A stretch of DNA of 64,000 nucleotides from Mesorhizobium sp. B2-8-5 (GTDB taxonomy: Bacteria; Pseudomonadota; Alphaproteobacteria; Rhizobiales; Rhizobiaceae): assembly GCF_006440675.2 (NCBI RefSeq), contig NZ_CP083951.1:2947501-3011500 (forward strand), written 5' to 3'. The position numbers and the translations under genes are program-made. This document shows, one piece after another, positions 57,135 through 64,000 of the stretch (its first letter is position 1; the number at the start of each line of letters is the position of its first letter). The notes beneath the pieces are model-generated. The model searched no databases. It was not told the DNA's origin and was given only the letters and a program-made list of their open reading frames with translations.

Positions 57135-58175
57135 ATGACCGATGGGTCACGGGACGACCCTGGCGGAAACACACCGTCGCAGCGCCTCGGGGTTCGCGAG
57201 ATCGCGAGACGCATCGGCGTCGCGCCCATAACCGTGTCGCGCTCCCTGTCCAACCCCGGCAGGGTCTCAGCGGAGACGCGTGCCAAAGTTCTGGAAGCCA
57301 TAGAGCAGATCGGCTTCGTGCCCAACCAGCTTGCTTCCAGCATGCGCGGCAACGGCCGCATGATCGGGACGGTTGTGCCGCCGCTGATCAATTCGGGCAT
57401 CGCAGAGCAGGTGCAAGGCATGTCCGACGAATGCCATGAGGGCGGCTATTCGATGCTCCTGGTGCAGGGCGAATTCACGCGGGAAGCCGAGGAGAAAGCG
57501 ATCCGCACGCTGCTCGGCTGGCGCCCGGTCGGCATGATCCTTCAGAGCTTCGTGCAAAGCGAAACGGCGCGCGCCTTGCTGAAGGGCAGCGGCGCGCCGG
57601 TGGTCGAGATCTCCGAGGTCAAGGGCCGCGATCCGATCGACATGGTGGTCGGCGTCTCCAATTTCGAAACCGCCTACGCCATGACCATGCATCTGGCCGC
57701 CAAGGGCTACAGGCGGATCGGCTTCGTCTCGACGCCGATCCACGGCAATGACCGCCTGCAACAGCGCCGCACCGGTTATCACGCGGCGCTGACCGAGCTC
57801 GGCATCAAGAACCATGATGGTATGGAGGTCGAGGTGCCGATCACCGCGCAGGGTGGCGCCGAGGCGCTGATCACGCTCACGTCACGGCACAAGGACATCG
57901 ATGCCATCTTCTTTTCCAGCGACACGCTGGCCGTCGGCGCCGTGCAGGAATGCCACCGGCGGGCCTGGGCGGTGCCCGGCAGGATCGCCATCGCCGGTTA
58001 TGGCGACGTGGACCTCGCCGCGCAGCTCTATCCGCGGCTGACCACGGTGAAGGTCAATCGCTACGACATGGGCCGTCGCGCCGTGCGGCAATTGCTGGCG
58101 AGACTGGTCGGCGACGGCGAGGTGCCGGCCGTCACCAGCCTAGGCTTCGAGATCATCGACCGTGAAAGCGCCTAG
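57135..58175 (+). CDS. LacI-family transcriptional regulator
   Basis: A 346-residue repressor with HTH VREIARRIGVAPITVSRSLS and hinge NPGRVSAETRAKVLEAIEQI, then a sugar-binding core (MIGTVVPPLINSGIAEQVQG). It resembles the GntR-type LacI regulators (gluconate repressors). The ATG at 57135 was chosen over 57063, as the earlier part has no domain character. It is divergent from the transporter operon and probably controls the island. Confidence 0.9.
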   Translation: MTDGSRDDPGGNTPSQRLGVREIARRIGVAPITVSRSLSNPGRVSAETRAKVLEAIEQIGFVPNQLASSMRGNGRMIGTVVPPLINSGIAEQVQGMSDECHEGGYSMLLVQGEFTREAEEKAIRTLLGWRPVGMILQSFVQSETARALLKGSGAPVVEISEVKGRDPIDMVVGVSNFETAYAMTMHLAAKGYRRIGFVSTPIHGNDRLQQRRTGYHAALTELGIKNHDGMEVEVPITAQGGAEALITLTSRHKDIDAIFFSSDTLAVGAVQECHRRAWAVPGRIAIAGYGDVDLAAQLYPRLTTVKVNRYDMGRRAVRQLLARLVGDGEVPAVTSLGFEIIDRESA

Positions 58176-58180
58176 TTTTT

Positions 58181-58215
58181 CGTCATCCACCGGCGGAGCT
58201 GCCGCGAAGCGGCGT
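58181..58215. repeat. Fragment of the inverted-repeat element
   Basis: The sequence cgtcatccaccggcggagct matches the left end of the element at 37788 (one mismatch in 19 bases). It lies directly after the lacI stop. The remaining element is not seen. Confidence 0.5.
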
Positions 58216-58237
58216 CGCTCACCGAGGTCTTGCCAGT

Positions 58238-59419
58238 TTAAAGGCCAGGTTTCCCCGCTTCTTCCCGTCGCCCCAGGCGCTTCTCCCAGCCTTCGGCATG
58301 AACGTTGAGATAGGCGTTGGGGTCGTAAGGGTGTTCCTTGATCGCATCGAGGTTGAGATCGATGCCGAGCCCTGGCGCTTGCGGCAGCGACAGGTGACCA
58401 TTGTCCGCGTTGACGGTCGGATGCCAGGTCACCAGCTCGCGGGTCCACGGATCGTTGAAGGCGTCGAAATGCTCCTGGATCAGGAAATTCGGCACCGCCG
58501 CCGCCAGTTGCAGGCATACCGCCGTCGCCACCGGTCCGCCGCTCTGATGGGGCGCGATATGGCTGCCATGGGCAAGCGCCAGATTGGCGACCTGCATCGA
58601 GGGCGCGATGCCGCCAAGCGACATCGGCTCGGGCTGGAAGATGTTGACGCCGCCGCTGGCCGCCAGCGTGTAGAACTGGCCGACCGTGTCGTACATCTCG
58701 CCGGTCGCCACGGGAATGGGCGAGCGGTGCGCCACCTCATGCACGGTCTCCTGACGGTCGCGCGAGGTCGGCTCCTCCCACCAGTAGATGTCGAGGTCGG
58801 CGAATTTCTGTGCCGCCTGAAGTGCTGCGATCTCGGTGAAGCGCGCATGTACGTCGATCAGGATCAGCGTGTCGCGCGGCAGCTCGTCGCGCAGTTTGCG
58901 GCAGATCGCGTAGGAAAGATCAAGCTCCTCGCGTGAAATGAAACCTTGCGCGGTACCGAACGGGTCTAGCTTGAACGCCTTGAAGCCTTTCGCCAGAACG
59001 GCCCTCGCGGCTTCGAGAAAGGCCTCTGGCGTGCGCTCGGTGCGATACCAGCCATTGGCATAGCCAAGCACGCTGTCGCGCACCTGCCCGCCGAGAAGCT
59101 GGTGGATCGGCACGCCCAGGCCCTTGCCCAGAATGTCCCAGCAGGCGACCTCGATCGCCGCGATCACCGTGCGGTGGATGTGGCCGCCGTCGAGCGAAAC
59201 ACTGTCCAGCATGCGCTTGGCCAAAGCGTTGATGCGGCGCGGATCCTGGCCGATGGCGAGATGCTTGAGCTCATGCACGCCGGCTTCGGTGGTCTTGATG
59301 AAGCCGTTCAGCGTGCCTTCGCCGACGCCGTGAATGCCCTTGTCGGTATGGACCTTGACGAACAGCCAGTTTTTCCAGCCGGCGCCGACGGCAAAGGTCT
59401 CGATGTCGGTGATCTTCAT
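58238..59419 (-). CDS. Enolase-superfamily sugar-acid dehydratase (galactonate dehydratase-like)
   Basis: A 393-residue mandelate racemase/enolase enzyme. Metal ligands are expected in ILIDVHARF (Asp), YWWEEPTS (Glu) and VATGEMYD (Glu), and a catalytic His in IAPHQSGGPVATA. The pattern is nearest to D-galactonate dehydratases, which remove water from a sugar acid to give a 2-keto-3-deoxy acid. It is the last gene of the SDR-transketolase operon, seven bases after the preceding stop. Confidence 0.85.
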   Translation of the reverse strand: MKITDIETFAVGAGWKNWLFVKVHTDKGIHGVGEGTLNGFIKTTEAGVHELKHLAIGQDPRRINALAKRMLDSVSLDGGHIHRTVIAAIEVACWDILGKGLGVPIHQLLGGQVRDSVLGYANGWYRTERTPEAFLEAARAVLAKGFKAFKLDPFGTAQGFISREELDLSYAICRKLRDELPRDTLILIDVHARFTEIAALQAAQKFADLDIYWWEEPTSRDRQETVHEVAHRSPIPVATGEMYDTVGQFYTLAASGGVNIFQPEPMSLGGIAPSMQVANLALAHGSHIAPHQSGGPVATAVCLQLAAAVPNFLIQEHFDAFNDPWTRELVTWHPTVNADNGHLSLPQAPGLGIDLNLDAIKEHPYDPNAYLNVHAEGWEKRLGRREEAGKPGL

Positions 59420-59426
59420 GCGGAAT

Positions 59427-60416
59427 CTAACCCAAACCAGTGATCGTCGCGACGACGGCCTCGGTCGTCAGGCCGTATTTTGCCTGCAAGGTCGGCACCG
59501 CGCCGCATTCGATATAGCGGTCGGGCAGGCCGATGCGCGTCACTTTCTTCGCGATGCCGGCCTCGAACAGGCTCTCGACGACAAGGCTCGCAAGGCCGCC
59601 GGTGGCGACATGGTTTTCCGCCGTGACGATCCGCTCGACGCCCGACGCGAACTCAGCCACCGCGCCGGCGTCGAACGGCTTGATCGTCGGCACGTGCAGG
59701 ACGCCAGTCGAAATGCCCTGTTTCTGCAGGGTCTCCGCCGCATCCAGCGCCCGCTCGGTCATGAAGCCGGTCGAGATGATGCCGACATCGGAGCCTTCGC
59801 GAAGCCGCCGCGCCTTGCCGATCTCGAATTTGTAGCCGGGCTCGAACACGACGGGAACGCTGCCGCGCAGCAGGCGCATGTAGACAGGACCTTGATGTTC
59901 GGCGATCGTGATCGTCGCCGCTTCGATCTCGGTCGCATCGCAGGGGTCGATGACGGTCAGGCCGGGGATCATGCGCATCAGCGCCAGATCCTCGATCGCC
60001 TGATGCGTGCCGCCATAACCGGTCGTCAGTCCCGGCAGGCCGGCGATGATCTTCACATTGAGGTTGGAGTGGGCAAGCGCGATGGCGACGAAATCATAGG
60101 CGCGTCGTGTCGCGAACACCCCATAGGTGGTGGCGAACGGCACCTTGCCGGTGCGGGCCAGCCCGGCGGCGACGGCAACCAGATTCTGCTCGGCCATGCC
60201 GACATTGAAGAAGCGCTCGGGAAAAGCATCGCGGAACGGCAGGATGTCGGTGTATTTGCCAAGGTCGGCGGTCAGCCCGACGACGTCGTTGCGGCTCTGC
60301 CCAAGCCTGACCAGGGCCTGGCCGAACGGCGCTTCGACACTTTGCCGGCCGCCGCCGACAGCCTCGTCCTGGCCCATGGCCAGCGTCCGTCCGGCCTTCG
60401 TGCCGCCGCCGCTCAT
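59427..60416 (-). CDS. Split transketolase, C-terminal subunit
   Basis: A 329-residue protein with the pyrimidine-binding and C-terminal domains of transketolase or DXS-like enzymes (ADLGKYTDILPF, RFFNVGMAEQNLVAVAAGLA, HVPTIKPFD). It begins at ATG 60416 overlapping the stop of the N-terminal subunit. About 25 extra residues precede the domain. It needs the partner gene for activity. The cbbT enzyme at 21643 covers the Calvin cycle, so this pair likely serves the sugar pathway here. Confidence 0.9.
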   Translation of the reverse strand: MSGGGTKAGRTLAMGQDEAVGGGRQSVEAPFGQALVRLGQSRNDVVGLTADLGKYTDILPFRDAFPERFFNVGMAEQNLVAVAAGLARTGKVPFATTYGVFATRRAYDFVAIALAHSNLNVKIIAGLPGLTTGYGGTHQAIEDLALMRMIPGLTVIDPCDATEIEAATITIAEHQGPVYMRLLRGSVPVVFEPGYKFEIGKARRLREGSDVGIISTGFMTERALDAAETLQKQGISTGVLHVPTIKPFDAGAVAEFASGVERIVTAENHVATGGLASLVVESLFEAGIAKKVTRIGLPDRYIECGAVPTLQAKYGLTTEAVVATITGLG

Positions 60417-61261
60417 TGCTCCATCCCCACGCTTTTGTTGAACTCGGCGATGATGCCGTCCCATTGCGCCACGTCGATGCGGAAGAAGTGCGATTTCTCG
60501 CTGGTCTCGATGCGCGGCACGCCCTTGCCGGGCAGGGTGCGCAGCACGATCGCCTTCGGCTTGCGGTTGCGCTGGCGCGCGCCGGCCAGCGCGTCGACGA
60601 CGGCCTTCATGTCGTTGCCGTCGATCTCCGCCGTCTCCCAGCCGAAAGCGCGCCATTTGTCGGCCACCGGCTCCATGTCCAGCACCACGGGCCCATCGGC
60701 CTGGATGCCGTTGCAGTCGATCAGCGCCACCAACCCGTCCAGCTCGAAATGGCTGGCCGACATCGCCGCTTCCCAGGTAGAGCCTTCCTGCATCTCGCCG
60801 TCGGAGAGCTCGACGAAGACGCGCGCGTCCGAGCGATCGAGGCGCAGTCCGAGCGCCTGGCCGACACCTTGGCCGAGGCCGTGGCCGAGCGAGCCGCCGA
60901 TAACCTCGACGCCGGGCGTGGTGTCGAGCGTCGACATCTCGAGCCGGCTGCTGTCGGCGCCATAGGTGACAAGTTCCTCGACAGGGATGATGCCGGCCTC
61001 GGCCAGGGCCGCCCAAAGCGCGATCGAGTAATGCCCGGTCGACAGCAGGAAACGGTCGCGATCCGGCCATGCCAGATTGTGCGGGTCGTAGCGCAGTTCG
61101 TGGAAATACAGCGCCGCCAGCACGTCGGCGATGCCGAGGCCCTGGCCGATATAGCCCTGGCCCTGGCCGCGCGCCATGGTCAGCATGTGGCGGCGCAGCA
61201 GCGTCGCCTTGCGTTGAAGCGCCGCGACATCGGCGCTGCCGGGAGGAGAGTTTCGCAGCAT
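60413..61261 (-). CDS. Split transketolase, N-terminal (TPP-binding) subunit
   Basis: A 282-residue protein with YIGQGLGIADVLAALYFHEL, GSLGHGLGQGVGQALGLRL and the TPP region FVELSDGEMQEGSTWEAAMS. It supplies the diphosphate-binding half; the pyrimidine half is the next gene. Split transketolases are found in several sugar pathways, for instance apulose-4-phosphate cleavage. No sugar kinase is seen here, so the acceptor and donor are unknown. Confidence 0.9.
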   Translation of the reverse strand: MLRNSPPGSADVAALQRKATLLRRHMLTMARGQGQGYIGQGLGIADVLAALYFHELRYDPHNLAWPDRDRFLLSTGHYSIALWAALAEAGIIPVEELVTYGADSSRLEMSTLDTTPGVEVIGGSLGHGLGQGVGQALGLRLDRSDARVFVELSDGEMQEGSTWEAAMSASHFELDGLVALIDCNGIQADGPVVLDMEPVADKWRAFGWETAEIDGNDMKAVVDALAGARQRNRKPKAIVLRTLPGKGVPRIETSEKSHFFRIDVAQWDGIIAEFNKSVGMEQ

Positions 61262-61268
61262 TGGATGC

Positions 61269-62063
61269 CTAGTCCTTGTCCAGCCCGCCCGACATGTTGA
61301 GCCGCTCGGCGGTCATGTATTTGGGCGCATCGAGGCAGAGCCAGACGACGGCTTCGGCCACCTCGGAAATCTCGGCGCGGCGGCCGAGCGGGATACGGCG
61401 CGTCCGCTCGTCGAGGAAGGCCTGCAGATCGTTGCGGCCATTGGCGCGGGCAAGATCGAGCTCGGTCGAGCGCTGCATCTCGGTGTCCATCATGCCCGGC
61501 GCCAGGCTGTTGACCAGCACGCCATAGGGCGCAAGCGCGACCGCCGCGGCGCGGGTGATGGAATCGACACCGGCCTTGCTCGCCGTATAGGCGGTGTAGT
61601 CGGGCAGCGCCATGCGCGAGCCGGGCGAGGTGATGTTGACGATGCGCCCCGAGCGCTGCTCGCGCATCACCCGGCCGGCCGCCTTGCAGGCCATGGCAAG
61701 CGCAGTGACGTTGAGCGCCAGCGTGCGCGTCCAGGCCTTGAAGGTGGCATCGAGGAAGGGCTCGATCACGCCATAGCCGGCATTGTTGACGAGGATGTCG
61801 ATGCCGCGCCAGCGCGCGACCACTTTTTCGACCGCCGTTTCCGGAGCGCCTTCGAGCGTGAAGTCGCCGATGATGATCTCGGCTTCCGTCCCGGTCCGGC
61901 CGATCTGCCGGGCCGTCTCTGTCAGGCCTTCGCCATTGATGTCGGTAACGGCGACGGCACAGCCGCGCCTGGCCAATTGCAGCGCCACCTCGCGGCCAAG
62001 CCCCCCGGCGGCGCCGGTGACAAGCGCCCGTCGCGTCATCGTGTCTGGAATTTCAGCAGGCAA
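61269..62063 (-). CDS. SDR-family dehydrogenase with TTG start
   Basis: A 264-residue SDR with VTGAAGGLGREVALQL, VNNAGYGVIEPF and an intact YTAYTASKAGVD active site. An AGGAGG site lies six bases before the TTG at 62063, whereas the in-frame ATG at 62039 has none, so TTG is the likely start. It begins the minus-strand operon with split transketolase and dehydratase genes. Confidence 0.88.
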   Translation of the reverse strand: MPAEIPDTMTRRALVTGAAGGLGREVALQLARRGCAVAVTDINGEGLTETARQIGRTGTEAEIIIGDFTLEGAPETAVEKVVARWRGIDILVNNAGYGVIEPFLDATFKAWTRTLALNVTALAMACKAAGRVMREQRSGRIVNITSPGSRMALPDYTAYTASKAGVDSITRAAAVALAPYGVLVNSLAPGMMDTEMQRSTELDLARANGRNDLQAFLDERTRRIPLGRRAEISEVAEAVVWLCLDAPKYMTAERLNMSGGLDKD

Positions 62064-62095
62064 GCCAAACCTCCTCTCAAGGTCATCTTGACGCG

Positions 62096-62113
62096 ATGGA
62101 TACCGGTATCCAT
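62096..62113. promoter_or_regulatory. Perfect 18-bp palindrome, candidate operator between divergent genes
   Basis: The sequence atggataccggtatccat is a perfect palindrome. On the minus strand TTGACA (62120-62125) lies upstream of it, so it overlaps the likely promoter of the SDR operon. It could bind a LacI or GntR regulator. Confidence 0.7.
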
Positions 62114-62172
62114 AGATGGCTGTCAACGGGCTTGTGCTACTGTTCGCGGGCCGTTGGAGCCGGGAGGAAAAA

Positions 62173-63393
62173 TTGAAGATCGTCGCGCTTGAAACGCTGC
62201 AGCTGGCGGAGTTCCCATTCCTGTTCTGGCTTCGCGTCCACACCGATGCCGGCCTCATCGGCACCGGCGAAACCTTCTGGGCGCCGGGGCCTGTCGCCTC
62301 CTACATCCACGACAATGTCGCGCCCTACCTCATCGGCAAGGATCCCCGCGATATCGAGCTGCACGACCGCACGCTGGGCAGCGTCTATGTCGGCGCGCGC
62401 GATTCCGGCGCCGAGGTGCGCGGCAATTCCGCGGTCAACATCGCGTTGTGGGATATTTACGGCCAGGCGCTTGGCGAGCCGGTCTGGCGGCTGCTGGGCG
62501 GCCGCACGCACAGAAACGTGCCGATCTACAACACCTGCGCCGGCTACAAGCATGTGCGCGCCAGCAAGAAGAACGCGCTGTTCGAGCGCGGCGAGGACTG
62601 GTCGCTCAAATCGGGCGATTCCAACGAAGGCCCGTATGAGGATCTGCTCGCGTGGCGCTACAACGCCGGCGACCTCGCCAGAAGCCTGAAATCCGAAGGC
62701 ATCGGCGCCATGAAGATATGGCCGTTCGATATCGCGGCCGAGGCATCGAACGGCGCCCGCATTTCGCTTGCCGACCTCGACAAGGCGCTGGAGCCGTTCC
62801 AGAAGATCCGCGACGCCGTCGGCCGCGACATGGAGATCATGGTCGAATTGCATGGCCTCTGGAGCCTGCCGCCGGCGCTGCGCATCGCCGAAGCGCTGAA
62901 AGCCTATGACGTCGCCTGGCTGGAGGAGCCGATCCGCTACAACGAACTCGACGCCATGGCCGAGTTGGCGCGCCACACATCGATCCCGATCGCCGCCAGC
63001 GAGCGGCTGGCCACGCGGCAGATGTTCAAGCAGCTTATCGACAAGCGCGCCGCTAGCGTGATCATGATCGACCTCGCCTGGTGTGGCGGCCTTTCCGAAG
63101 CGCGCAAGATCGCCAACATGGCCGAGGCCAGCGAATTGCCGGTGACGCTGCACGACTGCACGGGGCCGATCGTCTATGCCGCCAGTTGCGCGCTGTCGGC
63201 CACCTTGCCGAACGTCAATTACCAGGAAGCCGTGCGCGCCTATTTCACTGGATGGTACACCGAGATCGTCGCCGACATTCCGCCGGTTAGTGACGGCCGT
63301 GTCGCGCCGCTCGAGGGGCCGGGGCTCGGTCTCAGCCTTCGGCCGGAGCTGTTCCAGCGGCCCGATGCCACGGTGCGCATGACCAGGATCTAG
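62173..63393 (+). CDS. Enolase-superfamily enzyme (mandelate racemase type) with TTG start
   Basis: A 406-residue protein. The TTG at 62173 follows GGGAGGAAAAA and gives the family start KIVALETLQLAEF; an ATG 19 codons upstream has no ribosome site. Probable metal ligands are in IMVELHG (Glu), WLEEPIR (Glu) and AASERLA (Glu), with KIWPFD before them. The last part ends CTGPIVYAASC. It is a second sugar-acid dehydratase or racemase with a different active site from the one at 58238. Confidence 0.86.
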   Translation: MKIVALETLQLAEFPFLFWLRVHTDAGLIGTGETFWAPGPVASYIHDNVAPYLIGKDPRDIELHDRTLGSVYVGARDSGAEVRGNSAVNIALWDIYGQALGEPVWRLLGGRTHRNVPIYNTCAGYKHVRASKKNALFERGEDWSLKSGDSNEGPYEDLLAWRYNAGDLARSLKSEGIGAMKIWPFDIAAEASNGARISLADLDKALEPFQKIRDAVGRDMEIMVELHGLWSLPPALRIAEALKAYDVAWLEEPIRYNELDAMAELARHTSIPIAASERLATRQMFKQLIDKRAASVIMIDLAWCGGLSEARKIANMAEASELPVTLHDCTGPIVYAASCALSATLPNVNYQEAVRAYFTGWYTEIVADIPPVSDGRVAPLEGPGLGLSLRPELFQRPDATVRMTRI

Positions 63394-63420
63394 CGCACGG
63401 TTTTTTCGCCAGGACCTTTG

Positions 63421-63470
63421 TCAAAACAAAGTGATGGAGCGTTTCGCCGGCTCGGTGAAACGGTGAACGC
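63421..63470. repeat. Partial copy of the rhizobial intergenic repeat
   Basis: It runs from tcaaaacaaagtgatggagc to cggtgaaacggtgaac and matches the element at 35904-35999 read on the other strand. It lies just after the enolase-superfamily gene. Confidence 0.55.
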
Positions 63471-63513
63471 GCTTGCGCCTCGCAGGCTCTGCTCAGAGCC
63501 TGTAGACATTATG

Positions 63514-63528
63514 CTATTATAATCTATG
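63514..63528. promoter_or_regulatory. TATTATAAT motif upstream of the E1-alpha gene
   Basis: The sequence tattataatct is shared with the minus strand of the operator at 56977, and gctattataat (63513-63523) is shared with the minus strand of the site at 50085. It could be an operator or simply a -10 element. It lies about 80 bases before the GTG start. Confidence 0.4.
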
Positions 63529-63607
63529 ATGAACCCGAAGCGAGCAGCCACAAGCTCGCCGCCGGCGCGTTTCTGTCCGGCACCAGACGGATTCACGGGA
63601 GGTTTTG

Positions 63608-64000
63608 GTGGCAATTTCTGCGGCGCGCGCACGCGAGGATTTCAACGGTGCGCCAAATCTGCCCGACCGAAAAATCCTGCTCGACCTGTTCGAGCGCATG
63701 GTGTTGCTGCGCCGCTTCGAAAGCATTGCCCAGATCGCTTGCCGCAAGGGTGAGACGCCCGGCTTCCTGCATCTCTATATCGGCGAGGAAGCGACCGGCG
63801 TCGGGGTCTGTGCGCATTTGCGGCCGACCGACTGGGTCACGTCGACCCATCGCGGCCACGGCCATGCCCTGGCCAAGGGCGCGAACCCTGGGCGCGTGAT
63901 GGCCGAGCTGTTCGGCAAGGCCGACGGCATTTGCGGCGGCCGCGGCGGCACCATGCATCTCTACGACCGCTCGGTCGGCTTGTTCGGCACCAACGGTATC
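63608..64000 (+). CDS. TPP-dependent dehydrogenase E1-alpha subunit (pyruvate/acetoin type), N-terminal part
   Basis: The frame runs off the right edge, so only 131 residues are present. The start is the GTG at 63608, six bases after GGGAGG; no ATG is available before the domain. It has LLDLFERMVLLRRFE, LYIGEEATGVGV, STHRGHGHALAKG and GGRGGTMHLYD, all typical of E1-alpha. It acts with an E1-beta subunit on a 2-keto acid or acetoin. Its place behind the dehydratases suggests it may act on their 2-keto product. Confidence 0.88.
   Translation, partial: MAISAARAREDFNGAPNLPDRKILLDLFERMVLLRRFESIAQIACRKGETPGFLHLYIGEEATGVGVCAHLRPTDWVTSTHRGHGHALAKGANPGRVMAELFGKADGICGGRGGTMHLYDRSVGLFGTNGI

Overview
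The window looks like chromosome or megaplasmid DNA from an alphaproteobacterium of the Rhizobiales, most like Mesorhizobium or Sinorhizobium. It has high GC, dense operons with ATGA overlaps, a red-type (form IC) RuBisCO operon with cbbX, a pqqABCDE operon, a lanthanide-type methanol dehydrogenase and short interspersed repeats of rhizobial style. This assignment comes from gene content only. No tRNA, rRNA, transposase or CRISPR was seen.

Region 1 (2-4056, plus strand) is a CoA-linked catabolic operon: the end of a family III CoA-transferase, a crotonase, a fused two-domain CoA-transferase and an SMP-30 lactonase. Region 2 (4110-15664) handles methanol oxidation. It holds pqqABCDE, with a 31-residue pqqA found by reading the minus strand, then xoxF-xoxG-xoxJ, a small exported Cys-rich protein, a NitT/TauT-type ABC transporter headed by a microprotein gene, and a soluble cytochrome c. 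Region 3 (15707-26696) is the Calvin cycle operon cbbFPTALSXE, followed by a thioredoxin-fold gene and a phosphoglycolate-phosphatase-like gene, with cbbR divergent. Methanol can thus be oxidised through XoxF and glutathione-linked formaldehyde oxidation to CO2, which RuBisCO would refix.

Region 4 (26910-37703) begins with a second microprotein related to the one in region 2. It continues with a six-gene operon of the PQQ-associated ABC type, whose content resembles the lut (lanthanide utilisation and transport) locus of Methylobacterium. Next come glutathione-dependent formaldehyde dehydrogenase, the Gfa homologue and a second NitT/TauT-type ABC transporter.

Region 5 (38013-49918) is a catabolic island: a GMC oxidoreductase, an amidohydrolase, a flavin monooxygenase, RidA, DUF1028, an aldehyde dehydrogenase, a LysR regulator, an M20 deacylase and a trimethylamine-dehydrogenase-like flavoprotein. 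Two intergenic regions share a TTAGG-N5-CCTAA palindrome, so one regulator may control the island. The substrate is probably an N-alkylated amine or an acylated derivative, but it is unknown.

Region 6 (50148-64000) is a sugar or sugar-acid island: a ribose-type ABC transporter, a LacI regulator, four SDRs (two without the catalytic Tyr), an aldose-1-epimerase-like protein, a split transketolase, two enolase-superfamily enzymes and the start of an E1-alpha dehydrogenase. Several genes here use TTG or GTG starts with strong Shine-Dalgarno sequences, and an 18-bp perfect palindrome lies between two divergent TTG-start genes.

Most promising leads: the lut-like operon and its microprotein family, the amine island with its shared LysR-type operator, the paired Tyr-less SDRs, and the hairpins after pqqA and between xoxF and xoxG.
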